The position numbers and the translations under genes were made by a program. Shown here piece after piece: positions 1 through 4,946 of a stretch of DNA of 12,088 nt. Position 1 is the first letter of the stretch; the number at the start of each line of letters is the position of its first letter. Source of the stretch: JBKEDC01 sp047974225 (GTDB lineage: Bacteria; Bacteroidota; Bacteroidia; Bacteroidales; Prolixibacteraceae); assembly GCA_047974225.1 (NCBI GenBank), contig JBKECD010000017.1, forward strand, positions 1 to 12,088. Reading direction: 5' to 3'. The notes under the pieces were generated by a model that saw only the letters and a program-made list of their open reading frames with translations, had not been told where the DNA came from and did no database searches.

Positions 1-57
1 TCCCAGCACTTTAACGATAACAACCGTTTCGTTGTTTTTTACTTCTGATAATCTCAC
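1..57 (-). CDS. FeoA-like N-terminus of a ferrous iron transport protein (partial)
   Basis: The minus strand reads a GTG start at 57-55 followed by 19 codons that continue past the left edge. The peptide (initiator)-RLSEVKNNETVVIVKVLG matches the usual opening of FeoA/SH3-like domains, which in Bacteroidota are often fused to the FeoB Fe(II) transporter. FeoA is a cytoplasmic partner of the inner-membrane GTP-dependent iron permease FeoB. An in-frame TAG at 66-64 leaves only this GTG as a plausible start. A -7 box lies about 28 bases upstream. I cannot tell whether the gene is feoA alone or a FeoA-FeoB fusion. The identification rests on only 19 residues, so it is probable and not certain. 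Confidence 0.6.
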   Translation of the reverse strand, partial: MRLSEVKNNETVVIVKVLG

Positions 58-63
58 AGGATA

Positions 64-76
64 CTATATTATATAG
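64..76. promoter_or_regulatory. Perfect 13-bp palindrome, possible operator
   Basis: CTATATTATATAG has 6-bp arms around a central T. It sits between the predicted -7 box and the GTG start of the FeoA-like gene, where a repressor could block transcription. Iron uptake genes are commonly controlled by Fur- or DtxR-type metalloregulators, but this sequence does not clearly match the classical Fur box. Palindromes arise easily in AT-rich DNA, so the role is speculative. Confidence 0.25.
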
Positions 77-84
77 GTATGCTG

Positions 85-92
85 CAAAGATA
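85..92 (-). promoter_or_regulatory. Putative -7 box for the FeoA-like gene
   Basis: Read on the minus strand this is TATCTTTG, a perfect match to the Bacteroidota -7 consensus TAnnTTTG. It would place the transcription start near 78-80, about 20 bases before the GTG start. No TTG was found at the usual 19-22 bp upstream spacing. A perfect 13-bp palindrome at 64-76 would lie just inside the transcript. Confidence 0.5.
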
Positions 93-349
93 GTGTTCTT
101 TCTTAAATTGATTCTAAATAAAACAAAAGACTTCAGTCTAGTTTCCATTCTTAACTATTTACTTTTACGCACAAAAATGTTTTTTCTCCTAAAAACCATT
201 TGGCGGAAGTATCAAAAAATACTTTATTGACGTTTTTCTCACTAAAAAGACTACTCACCACACGGCACAATAGGTAAGAATTAAGCATTTCGACGTCATT
301 TCCCATAAGAACAAGGCAGCACCCCTCCAAAAATCCATGAAAGTTCCCT

Positions 350-371
350 CAATGTTAATCCAATGTTAATC
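350..371. repeat. Two perfect tandem copies of an 11-bp motif
   Basis: The unit caatgttaatc occurs at 350-360 and again at 361-371. One helical turn per copy would put both on the same DNA face, as in some regulator binding sites. It lies about 70-90 bases upstream of the predicted promoter at 443-450. The role is unknown. Confidence 0.6.
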
Positions 372-418
372 TTTGCGCTTTCCAGCGAAAAACACCCGTT
401 GTAAATAGTTGATTATGG

Positions 419-439
419 TATATATATATATATATATAT
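419..439. repeat. (TA)10 dinucleotide tract next to a promoter
   Basis: An uninterrupted TA run of 21 bases lies immediately upstream of a TAnnTTTG box at 443-450. The nearest upstream TTG, at 409-411, is 31 bp from that box, longer than the usual spacer of about 19-22 bp. Dinucleotide tracts of this kind are prone to slipped-strand length changes. Confidence 0.8.
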
Positions 440-442
440 CAT

Positions 443-450
443 TACATTTG
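443..450 (+). promoter_or_regulatory. Putative -7 box for the STAS-like gene
   Basis: TACATTTG is a perfect TAnnTTTG match and predicts a transcription start near 456-458. It lies 71 bases before the preferred ATG at 522. The upstream spacer is occupied by the TA tract, so promoter strength may depend on tract length. Confidence 0.55.
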
Positions 451-521
451 TCCCGCTAAAACTACTCAGTTCCTTGAGGAACAAGAAAAAATCAAATACG
501 AAGCTATTAAATTTTGCCCCA

Positions 522-1325
522 ATGAAAGAACTCGAATATCAATATATTCCCCAGAAAGACATTCTCTTAATCTCAGGAAAAAACCAGCTTTCAGCTCACG
601 AAGCAAAGCACATGGTGCAATTCATCATCAACGATCACATGGTGATGGAGCACAAAAATCGCCTGATCTGCGACTTGCGCAAGACCACGCTTCCTGACAG
701 CATGCCCAGCTACAACCAAGTGTCGGAGGCAATGAACAGCATGGGTGCAACTAATGTTACCCTCGCTATTCTGGTGGACACCCCCAAGACTACTGCCATC
801 GCCATGATGCTCCGCAAAAAAGTGGACAGCATCAAAATGGAAATCTTTTCCACCGAAGATGCTGCGTTGCAATGGCTCAACAACGAAACAAGCCGACAAC
901 AAGCCGCCTACCCCACCGAGCAAAAAATACCATCTGAAAGCACCAACAGCTCAAGGAAATACACCTATGATAAGGCAAAAAACATTTTCCGAGTGGATTA
1001 CTCGGGTGATGCCGACTTTAAAAACCTGAGCCAACATGCCCAGCAACTCCTGAAAAACAAATCAGTGCCCAAGGATTGCTACAACCTCATGATGGTGGAC
1101 AATAATATTAACATTGTTGTGTCTGACGATATTAATATCGACGAAATCGGACGACTCTATGATTTTCTTGGCGAAGATGTGAAGAAAATACGGGTGGCAA
1201 TCGTAACCGACAACCTCGAAGTGCACGCCTTTGTGATGTCGCTCCGCACCAAATTTACATTCCCCATCAACCGTGCATTCTCCTCCATTGAAGACGCCTA
1301 CCGATGGTTTGAATCAACTTATTAA
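522..1325 (+). CDS. Protein with two tandem STAS/SpoIIAA-like domains
   Basis: The product is about 267 residues, soluble, with no signal peptide or membrane segment. It consists of two similar halves: residues 1-121 and 145-267, joined by a polar linker rich in Gln, Ser and Pro. Both halves end in the same pattern: a hydrophobic strand (LAILVD / VAIVTD), a helix with a basic stretch (MMLRKK / MSLRTK), then FSTEDAALQWL at about 109-119 or FSSIEDAYRWF at about 253-263. This resembles SpoIIAA-like/STAS folds in which a terminal helix follows the last strand. Such domains usually act in protein-protein signalling, but the family match is from pattern only and no partner is visible. I chose ATG at 522 because the first domain begins there. 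The frame is open back to a TTG at 474, which would add 16 basic residues. It appears to be transcribed alone, since the next gene has its own -7 box. Confidence 0.7.
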   Translation: MKELEYQYIPQKDILLISGKNQLSAHEAKHMVQFIINDHMVMEHKNRLICDLRKTTLPDSMPSYNQVSEAMNSMGATNVTLAILVDTPKTTAIAMMLRKKVDSIKMEIFSTEDAALQWLNNETSRQQAAYPTEQKIPSESTNSSRKYTYDKAKNIFRVDYSGDADFKNLSQHAQQLLKNKSVPKDCYNLMMVDNNINIVVSDDINIDEIGRLYDFLGEDVKKIRVAIVTDNLEVHAFVMSLRTKFTFPINRAFSSIEDAYRWFESTY

Positions 1326-1379
1326 GGAGACTACTAAAAAAATAATTTATCCTTCATGATTTTTCTGCATAAGATTAAT

Positions 1380-1387
1380 TACCTTTG
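1380..1387 (+). promoter_or_regulatory. Putative -7 box for the 248-residue gene
   Basis: TACCTTTG matches TAnnTTTG. The ATG at 1395 follows only 7 bases after the box, so the predicted transcription start falls at or within a few bases of the start codon. This implies a leaderless or nearly leaderless mRNA. No convincing -33 TTG is seen. Confidence 0.5.
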
Positions 1388-1394
1388 CTAAATC

Positions 1395-2141
1395 ATGAAC
1401 AATCAAGAAAGACTCCAACAAGCGCAACACGATTTTATTCAATCGCTCCCCGAAAACTTTTGTATCTTAGAGGAAGCTATTGATGTGGAAGTGCAATACG
1501 AATACTTCGATTTCAATTCCAAAATTAAGCCCATAAAAAACAATGAGCAGTATGACGCTGCCATCCTGTCTTTATCTGGCGACGACCTTTCATTGCACCG
1601 CACGAGCCTCAGCCAATTGGCAAAAACCGAGCGCGCCGAGGTCTATCAAATCATCGTGAACTATCGCGAACAATGCACCGATAAGAAGATGAAAGCATGG
1701 GCAACCCTTGCCATGCAAGAAAGTCGCATGGTGCTCGAAAGCGAGCTACTCAGCGAAGAGCACCCCATCTTTATTTCCACTGGATTAGGCGGCAAAGGAC
1801 AAAACATCCGTTTTTTCATATCCTTCATTCTCCGCGACCAAAACGGCACATTTACCCCGACACAAAAGAAACTCGTCAAAGGCGAACTCTCCTTTCAACT
1901 CCAAGAAAACAAGGGAGAACTCGAGCGCATACGATTCACCGAACGCTTCGCCACTTGCACCTTCTTATATCCATTGAAAGCCCAGCTCGAACCTTTAATC
2001 ACCAATGTGATAACCGAGTGCAACCTATATGGCAATTTCCTCCGCGAGGAGCTCATCATCACCAATGTGCGCAAAATCCCCCTGAATGAAATCCGCCTAT
2101 TTGTAGCCGAACAAGAAAAAAAAGAAGCAGAAAAACAATAA
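1395..2141 (+). CDS. Conserved-looking hypothetical protein, 248 residues
   Basis: I do not recognise a named family. The product appears cytoplasmic: no signal peptide, no long hydrophobic segment, mixed charge and a Lys/Glu-rich tail (EQEKKEAEKQ). A Gly-rich segment GLGGKGQNIRFFIS near residues 128-141 stands out. It lacks the GKS/T of a Walker A motif, so it should not be read as a nucleotide-binding loop. Normal amino-acid composition over the full length and a -7 box directly upstream support a real gene. The TAA stop lies inside the first unit of the repeat array that fills the gap to fhs. No terminator is seen before fhs and no separate -7 box was found in the array, so co-transcription with fhs is plausible. 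Confidence 0.75.
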   Translation: MNNQERLQQAQHDFIQSLPENFCILEEAIDVEVQYEYFDFNSKIKPIKNNEQYDAAILSLSGDDLSLHRTSLSQLAKTERAEVYQIIVNYREQCTDKKMKAWATLAMQESRMVLESELLSEEHPIFISTGLGGKGQNIRFFISFILRDQNGTFTPTQKKLVKGELSFQLQENKGELERIRFTERFATCTFLYPLKAQLEPLITNVITECNLYGNFLREELIITNVRKIPLNEIRLFVAEQEKKEAEKQ

Positions 2142-2250
2142 ACAGCACAACAATAAACAGCACAGCTATAAACGCCAAAGGCAATAAACAGCGCAGCAAT
2201 AAACAGCGCAGCAATAAACGCCAAAGGCAATAAACAGCACAGCAATAAAC
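2136..2250. repeat. Mini-hairpin repeat array upstream of fhs
   Basis: Units of 15-16 bases each combine a linker aataaac(a) with a tiny inverted repeat. Intact inverted repeats are gcacagc (2160-2166, 2237-2243), gccaaaggc (2174-2182, 2220-2228) and gcgcagc (2191-2197, 2206-2212). A degenerate gcacaac is at 2145-2151. The two gccaaaggc motifs are 46 bp apart, showing a higher-order unit of three mini-hairpins. The array starts within the TAA stop region of the upstream gene and ends 7 bases before the fhs ATG. TAA triplets recur in every linker. A related array lies on the other side of fhs. Confidence 0.9.
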
Positions 2251-2257
2251 AAAAACC

Positions 2258-3928
2258 ATGCAAACAGATTTAGAAATTGCACAAGAGGCCCAAATGCTTC
2301 ATATCAATGAAATCGCTCAACAATTAGGATTGAACGATGACGACATTGAACTCTATGGCAAATACAAAGCCAAAATAAACCTTGCGGTGCTCGACCGATT
2401 GAAAGAGCAAAAAGATGGTCAAGTCATCTTAGTAACCGCCATCAACCCTACCCCTGCGGGCGAAGGAAAATCAACCACCACCGTGGGGCTAGGACAAGCA
2501 TTTGCCAAGCTCGGCAAAAATGCCATTATCGCCATTCGTGAACCGTCTTTTGGTCCAGTGATGGGCATCAAAGGCGGAGCTGCCGGCGGCGGTCGAGCCC
2601 AAGTAGTGCCAATGGAAGATATCAACCTGCACTTCACCGGCGACATTCACGCCATCACCACAGCCACCAATGCCATTGCTGCCATGCTCGACAACCACCT
2701 GCATCAAGGCAATACGCTCAATATCGACCCTCGACGCATCGTGTGGAAACGAGCATTAGACATGAACGACCGATCGCTCCGCAATGTTACCATCGGACTG
2801 GGCGGACACACCAACGGCGTGCCTCGGGAAGACCATTTCCAAATCACCGTGGCTTCGGAAATCATGGCGGTATTTTGCATCGCTACAAGCTTAGCGGACT
2901 TGAAAGAACGCATCGGGCGAATTGTGGTGGCTTATACTTATAATAGAGAGCCAATCACGGTGAAAGATTTAGGCGCTGAAGGAGCTTGCACACTCATCTT
3001 GCGTGATGCACTTGCTCCAAACCTCGTGCAGACACTCGAAAATACTCCCGCCTTGATTCATGGCGGACCGTTTGCGAATATTGCTCATGGTTGCAACTCG
3101 ATTATTGCAACGAATATGGGGCGCAAATTGGCAGATTATGTCATCACCGAAGCTGGATTTGGTGCAGACTTAGGCGCAGAGAAATTCCTCAACATCAAAT
3201 CACGCATTGCAGGCATCAAGCCAAGCGCAGTGGTGATTGTGGCAACTATCAGAGCACTCAAAATGCAAGGTGGTGTGGCAAAAGATGCACTCGCCACGGA
3301 GAATGTCAGCGCACTTACTAAAGGAATTGAAAACCTCGAAAAACACATCGAAACCATCAAAGCTTTTGGCTTGCCCTATGTGGTGGGAATTAATAAATTC
3401 ATCACCGACACCAAAGAGGAAGTAAATGCGCTGCTCACATGGGCTGAGGTGCACAATCACCCAGTGGCACTAAGCGAAGTGTGGGAACATGGTGGCGACG
3501 GTGGCGTGGAATTGGCAAATGCTATATTGGAGCAAATCGAGAATACTCCTAATAAGTTTGCTCATCTCTATGATTTAGAAGATTCGATTGAAAACAAAAT
3601 AAATAAAATAGCCACCACAGTCTATGGCGCAAGCGGTGTGGAATTTAGTTCCGAAGCCAAGATTCAACTCAACAACATCAAAAAGCACGGCTGGGACAAG
3701 CTAGCGGTCTGCATGGCGAAAACACCGGCATCATTGACCGACAACCCCAAGATTCTCGGTCGCCCCAAAGACTTCACCATCACTATTCGAGAGCTCATCG
3801 CATCGGTTGGCGCAGGATTCATCGTGGCTCTCACTGGCGATGTGATGACCATGCCCGGATTGCCCGCTAAACCTTCCGCCGAAAACATGAATGTGGCAGA
3901 AGATGGAAGCGCAGTGGGGCTTTTTTAG
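2258..3928 (+). CDS. fhs: Formate-tetrahydrofolate ligase
   Basis: This cytoplasmic enzyme makes 10-formyl-tetrahydrofolate from formate, THF and ATP, feeding purine and formyl-Met-tRNA synthesis. The 556-residue length matches full-length bacterial enzymes. Visible motifs are the P-loop TPAGEGKS at 65-72, the family signature GIKGGAAGGGRAQV at about 103-116, PMEDINLHFTGD at about 118-129, LENTPALIHGGPFANIAHGC, VATIRALKMQGG, and the C-terminal TMPGLPAKPSAENM. From memory, the family signatures usually have Tyr after GGG and His or Asn before the last GG; here they are Arg and Gln. The overall match is otherwise strong, so I expect an active enzyme. The start ATG follows the repeat array directly, and the TAG stop overlaps the start of a GC-rich palindromic repeat. 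No promoter is evident between this gene and the upstream one. Confidence 0.97.
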   Translation: MQTDLEIAQEAQMLHINEIAQQLGLNDDDIELYGKYKAKINLAVLDRLKEQKDGQVILVTAINPTPAGEGKSTTTVGLGQAFAKLGKNAIIAIREPSFGPVMGIKGGAAGGGRAQVVPMEDINLHFTGDIHAITTATNAIAAMLDNHLHQGNTLNIDPRRIVWKRALDMNDRSLRNVTIGLGGHTNGVPREDHFQITVASEIMAVFCIATSLADLKERIGRIVVAYTYNREPITVKDLGAEGACTLILRDALAPNLVQTLENTPALIHGGPFANIAHGCNSIIATNMGRKLADYVITEAGFGADLGAEKFLNIKSRIAGIKPSAVVIVATIRALKMQGGVAKDALATENVSALTKGIENLEKHIETIKAFGLPYVVGINKFITDTKEEVNALLTWAEVHNHPVALSEVWEHGGDGGVELANAILEQIENTPNKFAHLYDLEDSIENKINKIATTVYGASGVEFSSEAKIQLNNIKKHGWDKLAVCMAKTPASLTDNPKILGRPKDFTITIRELIASVGAGFIVALTGDVMTMPGLPAKPSAENMNVAEDGSAVGLF

Positions 3929-3958
3929 CCCCCTCCATCTCCCCCGAAGGGGGAGGGC
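3927..3958 (+). repeat. GC-rich palindromic repeat, copy 1 (at fhs stop codon)
   Basis: The element begins with agccccctcc, overlapping the TAG stop of fhs, and contains a 7-bp stem ctccccc (3939-3945), loop gaa and gggggag (3949-3955). Related copies occur at 9274-9328, 9643-9675, 9684-9715 and, inverted, at 9762-9793. It could end or weaken transcription after fhs, but no long T run follows on the + strand. Confidence 0.9.
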
Positions 3959-3967
3959 AAAGACACT

Positions 3968-4130
3968 GCAAAGCAATAAACCGCGAAGCAATAAATGCCA
4001 AAGGCAAATAAACAGCGAAGCGATAAACAGCAAAGCAATAAACGCCAAAGGCAAATAAACAGCGAAGCGATAAACAGCAAAACAATAAACGCCAAAGGCA
4101 AATAAACAGCGAAGCGATAAACAACAAAAC
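3968..4130. repeat. Mini-hairpin repeat array downstream of fhs
   Basis: This is the same design as the array before fhs. Nine intact mini inverted repeats are present: gcaaagc at 3968 and 4030, gcgaagc at 3983, 4015, 4062 and 4109, and gccaaaggc at 3997, 4044 and 4091. Two further degenerate units lie near 4077 and 4124. They are joined by ataaac linkers. The gccaaaggc motifs are spaced exactly 47 bp apart, defining about three higher-order repeats. The array ends directly at the ATG of the next gene. GCGAAGC is known from DNA biophysics as an unusually stable mini-hairpin. Confidence 0.92.
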
Positions 4131-4418
4131 ATGAAAACAGTAAATTTAGCATTACAAGTACTACCGCGAGCCAATGGCATATTGGCATATTCTTTGGTTG
4201 ATTCCGCTATTGAAGTGATTCAAGCTTCTGGACTTAAATACAAAGTTTGCCCTTTCGAGACAGTCATCGAAGGCACTTTTGAAGAAGTGATGGACGTGGT
4301 GAAACAAGTCTATCAGAAACTAGAGGAAGTGGGCACCGAGTCGCTGATGACCTACATCAAAATCCAAACTGACTTCCAAAACGGTGTAACAATCGAAGAT
4401 AAGATGGAAAAATACTGA
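4131..4418 (+). CDS. MTH1187/YqgV-family thiamine-binding protein
   Basis: The 95-residue protein resembles the MTH1187/YqgV family (formerly DUF77/UPF0045, now called thiamine-binding). These are small cytoplasmic ferredoxin-like-fold proteins thought to bind thiamine or a related ligand as oligomers. Supporting features are the first strand NLALQVLP, the segment YSLVDSAIEVIQASGLKYKVCP, the hallmark FETVIEGTFEEVMDVV at about residues 42-57, and a terminal strand MTYIKIQTD. The length is normal. The ATG abuts the repeat array, so there is no conventional leader and no Shine-Dalgarno sequence. Its place after fhs suggests co-transcription, although copy 1 of the GC-rich palindrome lies between them. 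The stop is followed by a T6 run without a clear stem. Confidence 0.85.
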   Translation: MKTVNLALQVLPRANGILAYSLVDSAIEVIQASGLKYKVCPFETVIEGTFEEVMDVVKQVYQKLEEVGTESLMTYIKIQTDFQNGVTIEDKMEKY

Positions 4419-4436
4419 CTTTTTTCGCCCCTTCTA

Positions 4437-4466
4437 TTGCAGAATTGAAAAATAGATGTACTTTTG
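4437..4466 (+). promoter_or_regulatory. Promoter of the tRNA-Arg pair
   Basis: A -33 TTG at 4437-4439 and a -7 box TACTTTTG at 4459-4466 are separated by 19 bp, a good match to the Bacteroidota sigma-70-type promoter. The predicted transcription start is near 4472-4474, about 15 bases before the first tRNA. Confidence 0.65.
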
Positions 4467-4488
4467 CATCGTCTTAGAAAAAACAAAT

Positions 4489-4561
4489 GGCCTCGTAGCT
4501 TAATGGATAGAGCACTTGGTTACGGCCCAAGAGGTTGCAGGTTCGACTCTTGCCGAGGTCA
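4489..4561 (+). tRNA. tRNA-Arg (anticodon ACG), copy 1
   Basis: The 73-base sequence folds as a standard cloverleaf. The acceptor arm pairs ggcctcg with cgaggtc, followed by discriminator A. The anticodon stem cttgg/ccaag encloses loop ttacggc, giving anticodon ACG, which is usually modified to ICG and reads CGU, CGC and CGA. The T arm carries gttcgactc. The 3' CCA is not encoded. It is the first of a tandem identical pair with one good promoter upstream. Confidence 0.97.
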
Positions 4562-4603
4562 CTTTTTTTCCTCAGACGTTGTCATAATAATAAAATTTGG
4601 ATT

Positions 4604-4676
4604 GGCCTCGTAGCTTAATGGATAGAGCACTTGGTTACGGCCCAAGAGGTTGCAGGTTCGACTCTTGCCGAGGTCA
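4604..4676 (+). tRNA. tRNA-Arg (anticodon ACG), copy 2
   Basis: This copy is identical to the first over all 73 bases, and one extra base on each side also matches. The copies are 42 bases apart. The sequence just before it (taaaatttg) is only an imperfect -7 box, so both are probably made from the upstream promoter as one precursor. The CCA end is not encoded. A terminator hairpin begins two bases after the discriminator. Confidence 0.97.
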
Positions 4677-4677
4677 C

Positions 4678-4711
4678 AAAGCTCCAATCGAGAAATCGGT
4701 TGGAGCTTTTT
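4678..4711 (+). terminator. Rho-independent terminator of the tRNA operon
   Basis: A 14-bp stem pairs 4678-4691 (aaagctccaatcga) with 4696-4709, with one G-U pair, around a gaaa tetraloop at 4692-4695. A T5 run at 4707-4711 follows. GNRA loops make such stems very stable. Confidence 0.88.
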
Positions 4712-4796
4712 GTTTCTACATCTAGACAGCTACATTAAAATATCGTTAGCCCGCCAAAAGCTTTTCGATATAAATCGCCAACCAAATTATTTTTCC

Positions 4797-4804
4797 TATC
4801 TTTG
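4797..4804 (+). promoter_or_regulatory. Putative -7 box of the carAB operon
   Basis: TATCTTTG is a perfect TAnnTTTG match. It predicts a start near 4811 and a leader of about 136 nucleotides before the carA ATG. No TTG is present at the expected -33 position. The leader contains a strong terminator-like hairpin. Confidence 0.55.
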
Positions 4805-4878
4805 CAGCCAATAAATATCAACAGAATAATTTCGGAATTGTGAAAACACACATCCCATTACAATATTAAGAATTAAGC

Positions 4879-4920
4879 AAAATGCGTTTGAACTACTCTT
4901 CGTAGTCAAACGCATTTTTT
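4879..4920 (+). terminator. Terminator-like hairpin in the carAB leader (possible attenuator)
   Basis: The left arm 4879-4896 (aaaatgcgtttgaactac, with one bulged a) pairs with 4902-4918 around the loop tcttc, and a T6 run ends at 4920. It lies between the putative promoter and the carA start at 4947, so it would stop transcription unless relieved. A 7-codon frame, ATG at 4882 to TAG at 4903-4905 (MRLNYSS), lies inside the hairpin, so ribosome movement there could prevent stem formation. No alternative antiterminator pairing was obvious by eye. It could instead end a small RNA of about 110 nucleotides. Confidence 0.7.
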
Positions 4921-4946
4921 ATATATAACTATTAGTAATCGACAAA

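Larger units (their letters stand above)
93..442. other. Intergenic region without a recognisable gene
   Basis: This gap separates the divergent FeoA-like gene and the two-domain STAS-like gene. I see no coding frame or RNA gene in it. It holds a short hairpin (aagtat at 207-212 with atactt at 219-224), an 11-bp direct repeat at 350-371 and a TA dinucleotide tract at 419-439. Confidence 0.6.

Noticed and set aside
207..224. Short hairpin aagtat / atactt in the left intergenic region
   Set aside because: A 6-bp AT-rich stem with a 6-base loop and no T run is expected by chance here.
474..521. TTG start at 474 for the STAS-like protein
   Set aside because: The extra 16 residues are basic and low in complexity, while the first domain begins directly at ATG 522. 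The longer form cannot be excluded.
2136..2250. CRISPR array
   Set aside because: The units are 15-16 bases of near-identical sequence with no unique spacers, and no cas genes are present.
1895..2263. Hydrophobic minus-strand reading frames across the array before fhs
   Set aside because: The Leu/Phe/Cys-rich peptides are simply the translation of the ataaac-linked repeats on the opposite strand. They have no promoter and no family resemblance.
3731..4188. Three minus-strand reading frames over the array after fhs, looking like membrane proteins
   Set aside because: The repeated LPLAFIA/RFAVY-like segments follow the 47-bp DNA repeat in different frames, so they are repeat artefacts.
4419..4436. 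T6 run after the thiamine-binding protein gene as a terminator
   Set aside because: No convincing stem precedes the T run, so I did not call a terminator.
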